A stretch of DNA of 64,000 nt, taken from Endomychus coccineus. Taxonomy: Eukaryota > Arthropoda > Insecta > Coleoptera > Endomychidae. The notes beneath the pieces were generated by a model that did not search any database, was not told where the DNA came from, and saw only the letters and a program-made list of their open reading frames with translations. The stretch is from NCBI GenBank assembly GCA_958510875.1, contig OY294067.1, forward strand, positions 252,417,736 to 252,481,735. Reading direction: 5' to 3'. The position numbers and the translations under genes were made by a program. Numbering within the stretch: the first letter of the stretch is position 1; each line of letters begins with the position of its first letter. Below, one piece after another: positions 10,995 through 23,103 of the stretch.

Positions 10995-12021
10995 CTCTCC
11001 TCTTCAACAATAAGATGTTATTCTGATTCCAGCGACTATTTGAATGATTTAAATATTCTCTCAAGTTAAAAAAACTCTTATGAGGCAATGCGTGTTCCAC
11101 GACGACTTATACGGTTCCTAATCATTTGGTTAGCGTTTTGCATAACGTAGATTCGCATCGTTCCGTGAAACTTGGACATTATTTCAAGTGTGATTTGTAG
11201 TAAAGGATAAACGGAAATTGATGTTGGACAAAACGTTCTCGAAAAAATCTTTGTTCATGATCTTTCATTTTTTAAATAGTTTGAACAATGTCCTTGCATG
11301 TAAGAGTGAAGATAAAAATGAATATTTTGATGTGTTAGATCAAAACTCTTTTTCTGATATAGAGATATTCACTTATAATATCCCATGTGCAAAATTGTTG
11401 CCGGAATTTTTTTCGAGATGTCGACTATTGTGAAAATTATCCCGAGTCGAAGACGAGGGATAATTTTCTTAAAATATTCGCCATCGAGAAAAAGATTAGT
11501 TTGTGCACTCGGGATATTCGGTAAAGAATTTTACATCGAAGAAAAATTAGTTTAAAATAATTTCAATGTGATATTATTTGACATTTTGTCATGAAAAAAT
11601 TATGGCATTGTTCCGTAATGTCTCATTTACGAAGGAATGCCATAATTTTGTTGTTTTGTTATGTATTGTATCACTTTCAAACTCATTTGTTAAACGTCAA
11701 AAAATAGCCAATAAAATTTTGCTTCTCTACCCTAAAAGAAAAAATATCCGCTGAAATGTTTTCGTTGGTATGGCAACAAGTCAAAATAAAAGTATTTCAT
11801 TGGTCGAAAATTGTCGGTGTGAAATTCTCCATATTACATTATTTAGAAATCGTGATAAGCATATTATGTTCGTTGCCATGGAACATCACTCTAAACAATA
11901 ACAACGTAAAGTGAGGAATAGGAACTGAGTAATTTTTTGTGATTCAGTATAATTTATAATTGATATTGTATCATTGATTCTTAGAAGTTGACGTCCTAGG
12001 AGTCAACAAATTAACGATTGC
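10995..12021 (+). repeat. Duplicated 0.5-kb unit, copy 2, with insertion
   Basis: Second copy of the unit at 1012-1545. The frame at 11218-11433 keeps DKTFSKKSLFMIFHFLNSLN and FSDIE in register with copy 1, then is interrupted at 11371 by a 460-bp insertion. Similarity to copy 1 resumes at 11831 and runs to 12021. The nucleotide differences in the framed part are substitutions only. Confidence 0.6.
11371..11830. mobile_element. 460-bp insertion inside duplicated unit
   Basis: Defined by comparison with copy 1 of the unit: the sequence is absent there. It contains two internal hairpins, 11432-11468 (GAAAATTATCCC... paired with GGGATAATTTTC) and 11597-11648 (AAATTATGGCATT... paired with AATGCCATAATTT). 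No coding frame and no certain terminal repeats or target duplication. Probably a non-autonomous DNA element. Confidence 0.6.
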
Positions 12022-12119
12022 ATGGACGGCATGTCAAATATAGTCTAGATCGATTACATTACTTCCTTCACACTATACATATTCTAGTATAGTGAAGGAA
12101 GACTTTCAATATTTCTCAT

Positions 12120-13260
12120 TCACTTTCTGAACCCAGATTTTTGCGCACCCTGTAAATCATCCAGTGATTGCGATAATGAAGAGTGATCCATTCAACTGTC
12201 AATATTCATGATTCATTCACTACATATCACTAAAAAATTCAGTAAAACATGGAGCTTTCTATTAAAAGTAACAAAGGTAATGTCACTACCAGAGAAACCG
12301 GAATTGTGGAAATAACAAAAATATTTTGGTACGCTTAGTTCTCCATTTTTAAGGTCGTGTTAATTCATGAAGACATACTCTGTATATACTGTACATAGTG
12401 ATGGATTCAAAACACCACACCATTTTGATAGTACAATTTTACTTCAATTTCTTCACTTGGATTCTATTAATCTGTTGTAACATAGGCGCTGTGAATAATT
12501 TTTAAACAAGAAGACCTTATTTGTGGTTGCTTGAGAATAATTATTCAGAATGCTTATGTTGAGATGTTGGAATAGATGAGTAGAATCTAAGTGAATTAAT
12601 TTGTATATGTATCCTATATCTAAGAATAACATCAATTTTGTGGTGTTTACGTTTAATCAAAAATGTTTGTACATTACATTTTTCAATAAACGGATTATAG
12701 AGTGTTAGTGTTCAGTTGAAAATATTGCTGGGTTCTAGTGTAAATAGAGTGCTGAACAAGCTTCAGTTTCAGTGGAATGAAAAACTTCAGAATAATTTCA
12801 ACGTGGATAAATATTTTATGAGCTTCTATAGAGCCATACTTCAAATTGCGTTCTTCGAATTCTCGTGTGCTATTTTTTATTCGATCTTCAATTCTTTGTT
12901 TAATTGTTATTAAGAGAATAATTTGCGGGACATTTGTTCTTTTCCCTGATTCTAATGTAATAAGGGGATGGCAGTTGACCAGAAATCCGATCTTTATATT
13001 CCTTCCCTTCCCAGTAATCGACAGTAACAGCTCGTGAACTTTTTAAGAGAGGAGGCTGGACCTAAAACTTTTTTGTGAAAATATACTCTATTCAGCCAAT
13101 TAATTCAACCTTTGCGCAGCGACCGTACCAGCTATTTCAGTGTCAAAACGCGGAGGTATATAGTTTCTCTTGCCAAAGAAATTTTTTTGTTCGTTTTTTG
13201 TTTTTTATTTTTTTTGGATTTTTAATATTTTTTCTTTTTTTAAAATTTTTCATATTTTAA
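12120..13260. other. No gene recognised
   Basis: Apart from the repeat similarity at 12100-12370 (see 7950-8500) there are only short frames with no family pattern. The stretch 13180-13270 is a T-rich low-complexity tract. Confidence 0.4.
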
Positions 13261-13275
13261 TTTTTTTAATTAATT

Positions 13276-14220
13276 TCATCTACCTTTTTTATATATTAAC
13301 GGAATTCTACAGTCTTTAGTTTGCGAAAAATGATCAATAATATTATCATGAAATGTATCATTTTGTTTTAAGTGTTTTACTAAATCTTTCTCAATAGATA
13401 TTAAACTAACATCGTATGAACGATTTTGGCCCATTGTATTTCGCATGTAAGCTTTAATTCGTTCGAGAGTAGAAAATGATCTCTCCACCGATGCCGACGT
13501 GACAGGAATGGTGACTGACAAACAAAGTAGTTTATAAAACTGAGGTAAAACTTGTTGCAAATCATTATATTTCATCATATTGGCGTGACTGATGTACTGG
13601 CCTGAAAACAGCAGCATTTAATGAAACCTGATCTGTTGAAAAATCATCACTGTTTAATACAAAATCAAATGTTTCAATTAATTTGTCTTTATTTTTATGG
13701 ATGGTAAACACTGCTCGTGATGTAAAATTCCATCGAGTTGGAGCATTACAGGGAATTCTGTTTCCTACTATGTTATTTAAAACTTCAGTTCGTTTGATGG
13801 ATTTGCTAAATAAATTTGAAAATGACGATAAGTTGGAAAAAAAATCCCAACTTCCTTATGGAACTACATGCATTCCTTAAAACCAAATTCATGTGGTGAG
13901 CGTAACAATGAGTGAAAATAGCCTAAGGCGAAACTGATTTTATTTTTGTTTGAAGACCGTTCAAATGTCCCGCCATTACAGATGAGACGTCGTAAGGCTG
14001 AGCAATTAATTTATCCGCAAGGTCAAATCGTTGAAATGTTTCCATCAAAAAGTTAAATAAATTGACCGCTGTTCTTCCCGAACTAACATCGTAAAAAATT
14101 ATTGATAAGTGTGATTTACACGTTATAACTGTTGAACAGACAAATTCTAATCTAACCTTACTTCGCGTGGCGTCACAAAACAAACATCGACGCAACACGC
14201 ATGTCTCGTATCCCGCACCA
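13276..14220 (-). pseudogene. hAT transposase remnant
   Basis: A broken hAT-superfamily DNA transposase on the minus strand. From its N-terminal side: 14198-13923 reads a catalytic-core segment (FNFLMETFQRFDLADKLI, then YDVSSVMAGHLNGLQTKI, matching the CYDGASVMSG..GVQ motif); a shifted frame then gives FFSNLSSFSNLFSKSIKRTE and NAPTRWNFTSRAVFTI with DKLIETFDFVL, the TRW(S/N) block before the insertion domain; the frame at 13617-13276 gives the dimerisation domain (SVTIPVTSASVERSFSTLER, IKAYMRNTMGQNR, LISIEKDLV). At least two frameshifts separate the pieces and the N-terminal BED-finger region is missing. Terminal inverted repeats were not located. It is inactive but the C-terminal piece is well preserved. 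Confidence 0.85.
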
Positions 14221-14279
14221 CCGAGAGTACTGAACTGAAAGGCCGGCTTCAGGCTAGTCTACTGAGAGTGTTGCCATTT

Positions 14280-14646
14280 TAGCTATGTTCTACGGTATTT
14301 AGCAATTGGACTGGTCGGAAAAACGGCAACTATGTTGAGCAACAGATGTTTACTGTTCAGGGTTTGAGATATATACAGAATCTAGCCTTAGGGCACTGTT
14401 GCCAGATTAAAAATAATTACTGAGAACGGGAATTAATTGTAAAATTTAACAAATTATTAGAGAAACAGGAAATAAAATGAAGAATGATCAACAAGATAAA
14501 TTGGTGAATAGCCGCCACTGGTAACCGATATAAGTTGAGAAAAATTGGAATCAGTAAGAGCTAATTAGCACAAACTTCGAACAATGATCGATTTTGCGTT
14601 CGACTACACCGATGATTGATAGGTAATATTTAGGATTAAAGAAGGA

Positions 14647-14695
<49 letters not shown>

Positions 14696-16130
14696 GGAAT
14701 TACGATTGAACACTCAAACTAGCTTGAATGGCGGGTAAGAACATATATTAACAAAATAAAATTGGGCGGAGCATGATCTGAAGGCTAAATAACCACATTA
14801 TATTATACTGCCGACTCAAAGGTTGAGGTGAATATAACAATTGTTCTCTGGCAATCAAAATGCACTTACCCTGTTGGTCTTATATCACAATTCCCTCTCG
14901 GATCCTTTGTAGCAGTAAGGCACAAAGGATTTACACACTAGAGTTCTACGTTGGATTCAATTGTGGGTGTTATCGAACAAGATGATTTTGAGGGAGCTAG
15001 CAATTTCCGTGAAACGTGAAAGACGTGCAAAAGTCTTGGGCTGCTTTACCCCTAGGAATAAATAAATATCTCCTGTTGCTCGAGCAACAGAAGCAATTTG
15101 AACGTGGTACTTTTTGCTTCACAACTGGGTTCTAACTATGTGCCAATTCGATGCTCTAAGTACGCAAGCTACCTACATCTATAGGTTTCTTTCTTTTATA
15201 ATACTGCAAGCAAAAATTTAACTCAGGTTGCGCTCTTCTGGAGTTCATCGAATTCAAAGAATTTATTTTTCTTTATTACTTGAATTTAATTTGGTTCAAT
15301 ACTGACAAACAATATATTAATTGATTTCAGAGAAATATGATATTAGGAACAAAAATTAACATGGGTTAAAATTCTACTTGCCTTGACTGGAAAATTACTT
15401 ATCACTTTATAGAGATACTATCTCAAAAACAATGAAAAATAAATTGAAATATTTCGATTATTTTGAGTGTGGAATCTAGGTAAATATTCATATGACTTGA
15501 ATTAATGCAAACAAAGCATTATTCCTTTGGAAGTAAAAACTGGCTGGACATGATTAGCTTATCGAACGAGTAGGTGGTGAAGAACTCTCCTTTTTTTCTA
15601 AATGTAATTTGTTTCTATCAAACCATTGAGGCGGAGGCCATCCAACGTGCGAAGCTCAGAAGAAAATATGTTTAAATTAGAATACCAGGGACAGACCTTG
15701 CCCATACGTTATTAAAGCGACCTATAGAAAAATGACTAGAGGCGCAATAACATTCCATGAAGGCTCTACGTTGATTTACCATGAATCAGGGAAAACGTTT
15801 CACTGACCTCGTGCTGTGCTAACGTTGCTAAGCATACTTCCTTGCTGGCCCAGAAGAGAGATCGAATTACGAGACAGAATGTCGGTTGGCCTGCCTGATA
15901 TCTCGTATGTTCTATCAAGATATTATGATTTATAAAACTTCATAATATCAATATTTTTAAGTTTTATAGTGTTTTCTATTGAAAGAAATTATTCCCAATA
16001 TGTCGACCTAACGAGTAGAAAGAAAAAAGAGCAGAAATGTAATCGAATGAATGAGAAAGTTATGAGATCAGAACCAACTCATATGTGTTGATGGAAATAG
16101 TAGACGAAATACTTGTCAGAACTGTGTATC
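14280..16130. other. No gene recognised; one CT microsatellite
   Basis: The only structured feature is the CT repeat at 14651-14692. The rest shows no coding or RNA signal that I can support. Confidence 0.4.
14651..14692. repeat. (TC)n microsatellite
   Basis: Uninterrupted TC dinucleotide repeat, 21 units. Confidence 0.95.
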
Positions 16131-16132
16131 AT

Positions 16133-17118
16133 AGTACAGTCAAATAGGTATTAAAACAGGCCGACTTACGAAAATCGAACGATATAGACCGATTTTGATG
16201 AAACAAAGTGCATTCGATTCGGTATGACGTATAAAAAAAAGCTTACCGGTTAGTTTTTTGTGCAAATTTGTTGTTATGATTTTAACCGAAAAACACTTTT
16301 ATTAATTTGCAGCGTGAATGCTCTATTAAAGCAATGAATGTTTTATTTATTGAACAATATGTATTTGAATTATTAAAAAAATGTTTCTAATAATATTCAC
16401 TGAACCACAGAACAAAATTATTTTCACATGAAACGAATGAGAAATTTTACTAATCTGAACAACAGCAGCATCCAACAGTAAGTGACACGTGGTGATCATT
16501 TATTATGTATCTACATTACAATAGCAGGGTGGTCCACGTATACGTTGCCGCGTCTTTATTTTGGGGGGATGGGAGGGAGGACCGGTTTAGATAAACAGCT
16601 GCTCTATGAAGCGGTGGTTACCATAGAGAACTTATTATATGATAGATGCTATGTTATAGTATAGTGTAGACTCCATAGTTTAAGAAAAATACCTACCTGC
16701 TACTCCCGCCCGGTTTTTATATGTCCATAGTATATGTAAAAGATGCTGTGTGGAATGTAAAAAGAGAGTAGAGAAGATAGAAAAAATGTTTAGATGAGCG
16801 AGAATTTATTTCAAATTAAAAACTGAAAAAAATTAGATTTCGATTTTGTTTTTGATTTAAATTAGTAACGACCCCCTTTTAACAAATTTTTAAACATTTA
16901 ACATAAAAAAACAACCTCCACAACCCCTAACTGAGGACTTTTAGTTAGTTTTGATGAAATTTTGGAAATTGGGCAATTTTTCGGTTACAAAAATAATAAC
17001 AAATTTGCACAAAAAACTAACCGGTAAGCGTTTTTCTAGACGTTATCCCGAATCGAATGCACTTTGTTTCATCAAAATCGGTCCATATCGTTCGATTTTC
17101 GTAATGAAATACCTATCA
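16133..17118. mobile_element. Foldback element F2 (relative of F1)
   Basis: The left arm starts AGTACAGTCAAATAGGTATT and runs through TGCATTCGATTCGG to about 16290. The right arm, 16940-17118, carries the inverse (ACAAAAAACTAACCGG, CGAATCGAATGCACTTTG, ending ATACCTAT). The arms match the outer ~150 bp of F1. The centre (16300-16940) is unrelated to F1's tandem units and contains no recognisable gene. The right terminus is truncated or diverged by about 10 bp. Confidence 0.75.
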
Positions 17119-17780
17119 ACATGAACAACTTTTATTCAAACTAGAATGGTTTTTGACATTATATTGATTTTATTCAATATATCAATCTTATTGATAGTTT
17201 TATGCGACAAAGGACAATTGGCTTGTAGCTCCACGAAATTATATGATAATAAAACAAGTTTAAATATCCGAACTGGTGTAGAAAGCTAAATTGAAATAAT
17301 TCTACAATAAATGGTGCCCGTTTCTCGAGTGATACGACTACAAGTTACAGAGATATTTTGGAACTTCTACATTATGTTTAAAGCAAGCAGTAACAAATCT
17401 CAACAAGTCTATCCTATTGTTAATTGTGCCGATTATGATGACAAGCTTTGTTCGTATACCATAGTTTGCAGACAGATTTCACGTCAACACAAACTTAGTT
17501 TCATTATCCCAGGGATACGGACACCAGAACAGAATGTGATTAGTAGGTGTTCAATAATGTGTACTTCGTAGATGGTGAAGCAAACATTGTAACTAAAACA
17601 ATGATTATCAATTTAATGTCGAATTCTATCGCAACCTGTTGGCTTAGATATGAGTAATGCATTGGATAGATGACAAATACATTTTCATGTTAGTCTATGA
17701 GATTAACTAATATAATGATTTATGCACTCAAACTGAAAAACCGAATTACAAAACAGAAATTGAAACCCTGAATAACGTTA
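17119..17780. other. No gene recognised
   Basis: An 86-codon frame at 17311-17571 shows no recognised pattern and no gene-like flanks. Confidence 0.35.
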
Positions 17781-17782
17781 AT

Positions 17783-18382
17783 GCACGATCGTATATACAG
17801 GTCTGGGAACTCGAGGCTGTTTCCTATGTGAGAAGTGAGTCCCCTAAGCGTCATTTGTTGCATAGTACCAAAAGGGTGGCGCATGAGTCGAGGAATGATC
17901 TCTGGCACGTATACGACTGTGTTCTCTGGCAACTGGCATTGTTGACTTGTAAACACAAGGAATACCGGCGTTTTTGGAAAAAATGACGAACTCAAAAACG
18001 GGGAACAAAAGTGTAAAGCAAGAAACTTCTGTTTTTAAAGTGCCGAAAGATGCGGAAATGCGAAAAAAGTGGATTCTAGCGATTCCGGATAGAAATAGTT
18101 TTAACGAGGTCTTTTATGTGTGTGAGCATGTATAACGAAAAAGGGGAAGTTATTTTTAAGGTGAGTGATACATTTTGACAATAGTAACAGTTCTATTCCT
18201 CTCTCTCGAATCAGAAAAGTAAATATTGCGTTACGAGAAAAATTCTTTAACTTAATAATGTGATTGTTGCCATACTTCGATCCAAGCGCTAGCTGGTGGC
18301 TGAGCGAGGGACTACGAGTTTGGCGACATGTAAGAGATTCATGTCAAACATAGAGCTCCCAGACCTGTATGTACGACCGTGC
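17783..18382. mobile_element. 600-bp inverted-repeat element carrying a THAP fragment
   Basis: Left terminus GCACGATCGTATATACAGG and right terminus (inverse) GCACGGTCGTACATACAGG continue into GTCTGGGAnCTC on both sides; about 27 of 30 bases match. The element encloses a short THAP-type reading frame. Together these suggest a non-autonomous derivative of a P-superfamily (THAP-type) transposon. A target-site duplication could not be seen: the 8 bases on either side do not match, so the exact ends are uncertain. Confidence 0.6.
17983..18135 (+). pseudogene. THAP zinc-finger domain fragment
   Basis: A 50-codon frame beginning ATGACGAACTC. It contains SVFKVPKDAEMRKKWILAIP followed by VCEH, the central and C-terminal part of a THAP domain (the KxP, W, P and C-x2-H positions). 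THAP domains are the DNA-binding modules of P-element-type transposases. The N-terminal cysteine pair is missing. The frame stops right after VCEH; one base out of frame the text continues YNEKGEVIFK, a usual continuation, and then GTGAGT, a possible splice donor. So this copy has a frameshift in the finger. It lies centrally in the inverted-repeat element 17783-18382. Confidence 0.6.
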
Positions 18383-18515
18383 GTCAATAAGCTAAACATC
18401 AAACATAGAATATAGAAACTATAGAAACTATGTGAACTATGTGAAAATAACTATTGTATAAACAAGATTCAGACGTTAAAAAAGACTAGTAAAATCTATA
18501 CCCTCTATATACACC

Positions 18516-19520
18516 ATGTACCGCATTCAAAAACTAATTTACGACCCTTATCTCCAAAAACAACAAAAGCTTGTTACGAACTATAGGTCAATCACTATCA
18601 TCAACAACTTTGCTAAAATATTTAAGCGAAGCCTGGAAAATAGACTGGTAGACTTTTCAAATAAGGTTGTCTGGATGTCAGTTGTGATTCAGACAGGGCA
18701 TGTCAACCGAAAATGCTGCGTTTCAACTAACTCGAAGCATATAGAACAACTTCAATTTGCTTAGCGGTCTTTCTGGAGGTTCGACATCGACAACCATAAA
18801 ATACTACTGAATGGTTTAGAAAATCTAGGAATTAGGGGAATTACACTCCAATTACCCAAAAATTGGAGAGTCAGAAGGTTAAAATCGATAACTAATACAG
18901 TGATCCAATAGCTGTCATCATGGGCGTTCCCCAGGAAACAGTACCGGGTCCAATATTATTCTTAATAAATATTAATAATATTTATAATCTTGAAAACATT
19001 AATCATGTATAACATCTCATGCAGATGACACCGATCTCTTATTCTATGGGAATACTTGGCACATTGTTCACCAGAATGCTGAAGCCGCATTTGAGTTCAA
19101 GTATTGTACACCTTAATGCTGATTCGACTGAATTTATCACATTCTCTTTCACCATGAAAGATATATCCTAACAAAACTCTTAATGTTCATAAACGTTCCG
19201 GTCAAACCTCATCGCAATTATTATGCCCGATGGTTGAAAAGGTAGAAATATTAAATAGCTAGGTGTGTATGTAGACCAGCATCTGTTCTACAATGAAAGT
19301 CAAATCAAAAGAATTCATGAATATTATCTATGAAAATAGTAATATATGATACCTATTGAAGTTCATTTCCAACTTATTGTATATCCTACGTGGAGTATTT
19401 TATATTTATATGTGTAAATTTCCAATTTGGGCCTGCCATAAAAAGTTATGGGCTTTTAAACAGGTTTTACTGATTTTCTCAAAATATCCTTAAAAAACAG
19501 GTAGGCGGTCATTTAGTGCT
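18516..19520 (+). mobile_element. Non-LTR retrotransposon reverse transcriptase remnant
   Basis: Degraded RT on the plus strand. In order: NYRSITIINNFAKIFKRSLE (fingers, matching NYRPIxxxxxFxKIxE) at about 18576-18640; DIDNHKILLNGLENLGIRG near 18785; VIMGVPQETVPGPILFLINI at 18915-18975 (matching GVPQGTVLGPILFL); HADDTDLLFYG near 19020 (the catalytic ADD box with H for Y/F); a thumb-like KFISNLLYILRGVF near 19365. Several frameshifts and stops separate the blocks. It differs from family A and resembles the jockey/CR1 group. No 5' or 3' end of the element was identified. Confidence 0.75.
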
Positions 19521-20555
19521 TACCTAGTTTGACCATTCTGACTTATTGATCTATTATATACTTCACCGGAACATGGTGAAATAAACGACCCCTATTAAAT
19601 CTTAAAACTTTTTTTTTTCTAAAATTTTGAAGTGCAAAAATATTACTTAGGTAGCCTCATCCAACACAAACATTTCTTAACCCTTCAACAATTCCATTCT
19701 CTTTTAGATTATGCTTGAAAAAATAAAACACGTAACTACGCATTTTTATATAAAACATTCCCCCTCAAATCGGCCACGGAGGTCACCGTTTCATTTCTAC
19801 TAGGTAATTCCAGAACAACCTATATAATCCAGCTGATGACTTCATCTCAAGGGTAGCTCAACCTGGCTACTTGAGATTTGTTTTTTGAATTTTCTATCCA
19901 ATTCGTATTGTACTAATATATAAATATGTATTTATCTGAATAAAATTACTTCCTAAAATATAGACAGATTCAAGGTTTCCCTAACTGTTTGACCTAGAGA
20001 AATATGAAATCTGTCTTTCGACTAATAACACTAAAATGTGTTTGTTATTCATCCAATGTATTGTTTCAGTACAGCCACCCGGCGGCTGTATGTCCAACAC
20101 TATTCCCGTGGTTTCTTAGACGCGCCTGAGATCTTTAAATCAGTGGAAGCTCAACATTCTGGTAGAGGCCTTTTGGAACACTTGCTTCTCTAATATTTCC
20201 AAATGGGATATTTAAACCTCTGACGGAGATTCTAATAGTGATCGTGATGCTTGTTCCGCTGATAAGCTCATAAACGAGCGAAACAGATAGAGAAATCTTA
20301 ACTCTATATATGAGTTACTGACTGATTATAGATCGAAAATATTAGGACTTTCTTGGCAGCTAATCTAATCACGTTTATCATTATCAAAGATTAGGACCGA
20401 CAACATTTAATACATTGACAGTCACATAATGTCCATGACAGACCATATCATAACATAGATTTCACATGACATAAAGTATAGTCTTACGTCTTTCCACGCC
20501 TTCAGCTGTTTTACTTATTAGGAATATTTTTATTAAGTATTGAAAGTTGGGAATG
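19521..20555. other. No gene recognised
   Basis: No supportable coding or RNA feature. Confidence 0.35.
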
Positions 20556-20559
20556 ACAA

Positions 20560-20720
20560 CGCTTTCTTCTACGGGTATCAGCTGTTCCGCATCACAATAG
20601 CTCGAGTTGATGCCAACGTTTCGCCAACCATTACAGGTGGCATCTTCAGGGCAGGCTTGAGGCTTGAACTAGAACTACTATTCAAGATAGACCTTTAGTT
20701 ATTTATACATAATTTCTTAT
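20560..20720 (-). mobile_element. Penelope-like element terminus with hammerhead-like motif (family C, copy 2)
   Basis: On the minus strand, 20649-20612 reads CTGAAGA, a 6-bp stem GCCACC/GGTTGGC (one bulged T) around TGTAA, then GAAACGTTGGC, which is the hammerhead core order. Downstream CATCAACTCGAGC matches the copy at 2870-3010. This copy has a better core than the first. Only the terminal part of the element is present. Confidence 0.55.
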
Positions 20721-21790
20721 CTGTTTGATAATGGCACTTAGGTGTTGAAACTATAGTAACGTTTTCATATTGTTATCAAAAGTGGTATAAAAACAAATTA
20801 ATTGTTCTTTCATTTAATTATAATGATAAATTACCATAAAGTAACAGCTTTCACTATCGATATTATTTAGTTATGTGTTAGAACTAATCTATTGTGTATT
20901 AATAAACTAAGAATAGTTCACTACTATAATACTAAAATAAGCAAGAAATAATAACCTTTATCCACTGAAAACTAGACTATAGAACCAGAAATTTCAGAAA
21001 ATATTAGCAGGTGATGGTTAATGATGGATTTTATTACACGTGATATACACGTGTCAATCCACTTATTTTGATTGAGGAGTAGATTAGCTGGTTTACGAGA
21101 TTCCCAAAATGTACTAGTGCTTTCACCAGCGAATCAAATTTCAATTTGTACTTAAAAAGAATTCCCTATCTTCTAATTATACCTAAGCAAATGCTAATCA
21201 GTGACCTTTATAGATAATACATTCAGTGACCACATCATTCTATATATGTTTATAGTTTTACATTTCAATGTTCAATACATGGATACTAGCTACACTGGAT
21301 ATGAAACTCGAGTGGAAGGAGTAACATACCAGGTTTCGGCAATGATGTCAGAGCGGTTTTGAGATTTTATAGATGTACACACTTGTGTAAGCGGGAGAAA
21401 CCGTAGAAATAGTTCGCGAGTCACCCATCTCTACTCCTTCAACACCCTGGGCTCCGATCCATCAATTCCAACTTACCGCGCTCGAAGCTCTAGAGTGCGC
21501 TATAGTCTGTCTCCTACACTAGTTTATCTATTATACATGATTCAATTGATCAGGTAGGTACTCTATCCCATTTGAGGACAAAGAAATGAACATCCATTCA
21601 AAAATGTATAATATTAATGTACCAGAAGATATTGTACAATTGGAGCAAGCAAAGTTAGGGAATACAGAATAGGTTAAAGAAATGATTTTCCCCTGACAAC
21701 TGTAATGAGAAACCATGTATACAGATACAGAATTCTCTCTTAATCTCTTAATTTGAAACAAAATGTTCTTCTACATTCTAAAACAGTTCC
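20721..21790. other. No gene recognised
   Basis: Short frames only, with no family resemblance. Confidence 0.35.
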
Positions 21791-22608
21791 CATAACGTTA
21801 ATTTTGATGAGACAAAGTGCATCTTCAGAATGTCATCAGAGAAAAAGTTGACCACAAATAAACTTGCGCAAATTGTTTATATTGTTTATATACAATAAAT
21901 AGACAATTTGATTAGCTCATTTTTGAGATTACATAAGAATTTCTAAAATTTGAAAAATTTGAACGTTTTTGATCGAATAAAGACTATTTTTTGTTATAAA
22001 CAATTTATTTATTAACAAAATGGATGAATTCGACCAAAACTTTGACTTTAGGGTCGTTTTCGAATTTTCTGAATTCTATTTTATCATCAATGTATACCCA
22101 CAAATTTGCTAATTTGTTATAAATAAATTATATTTATTATTATATTATTAAATATGTATACGAATTTGACCAAAATGTCGAGTTCATAGTCGTTGTCGGA
22201 TAATATTGGCCTCCTGACTACGATTTAACGAATGGTTATGAACAATTATGTTTACTAATAAAAATACGAATTTGACCAAAATATCGTTATAGTTGTTTTC
22301 GGATAATTTTGGCCTCCTGAGGACGATTTCATTGCTGTTAGGGTCTTCAAATGCATACATACGTTTTTGAATTATTATAAGCAAATTATTTATTAACAAA
22401 TAAAGAAGAGAAAATGTGACATTCTTATTCATTTTTATATAATATGCACACTCAGAACTTGATTTTTTTGACAAAATTGATGGAATGTATTAATTCTTAA
22501 TATGATAAGAAAATGGCATGCCACTCATTCTAATTATTAATAATTGATAATTGTTTTCCCTTCCATAATATTCTCCCATAACCCATTAAAATAATTAATA
22601 TGTTTAAT

Positions 22609-22632
22609 TATATATATATATATATATATATA
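22609..22632. repeat. (TA)n microsatellite
   Basis: AT dinucleotide run directly preceding the first tRNA-like unit. Confidence 0.9.
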
Positions 22633-23103
22633 AACAAGTTTAACGTTTCTTTGCCTAATTGGCCACTATCGTGTATGTAACTTAAGAGATATAGAATTAA
22701 ATTTTCTGAATTATGAAGATAACTTAGATAATTTAACATAGGATTATAAAGATGAATAAACGTAAAAGATTGAACCATAGGCGGGATTCGAACCCACATT
22801 TCTGGATTTCTAGTCCAGGGTGTTTACCAATTACACCACTTCGGTCCTGTTAGATTTTTATATTTTTGTAAATATAAACCTCTGAAAGGATAGTAGATCA
22901 TTGATGAACACAATGCGATTCGATGCCCTACCATCGATCAACTATTCACGCACATTCATCTGAAGTTCAGTCGTTTTTTGAAGTAAGGATTGTAGGTTAG
23001 TACTGCTATGGTTGGCAGTTACTTGACAGTTCTTATTCAAATGACAGCATCCCGGTTCTTATATATTTCAATAGAACTGACTGAGAATTGTTCTGGTTAA
23101 TTA
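22631..23103 (-). repeat. 473-bp tandem unit 1 (contains tRNA-like gene)
   Basis: First of two tandem units with a period of 473 bp. I find a single difference (ACATAGG here, ACGTAGG in unit 2) across the parts compared, so the duplication is recent. Confidence 0.9.
22773..22845 (-). tRNA. tRNA-like gene, anticodon AGA (copy 1)
   Basis: The 73-nt minus-strand sequence folds as a cloverleaf. The acceptor ACCGAAG/CTATGGT has 6 of 7 pairs with one G-U and one A-A mismatch. The D-arm is GTGT...ACAC, the anticodon stem CTGGA/TCCAG is perfect, the loop CTAGAAA gives anticodon AGA, the variable loop is 4 nt, and the T-arm is GTGGG TTCGAAT CCCGC. A-box (TGGTGTAATTGG) and B-box (GGTTCGAATCC) are consensus. 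TCTTTT follows within about 10 nt as a possible pol III stop. AGA would make it tRNA-Ser, but serine tRNAs carry a long variable arm, which is absent here. It is therefore a mutated tRNA, a tRNA-derived repeat, or a mis-specified tRNA rather than an ordinary tRNA-Ser. Confidence 0.75.
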
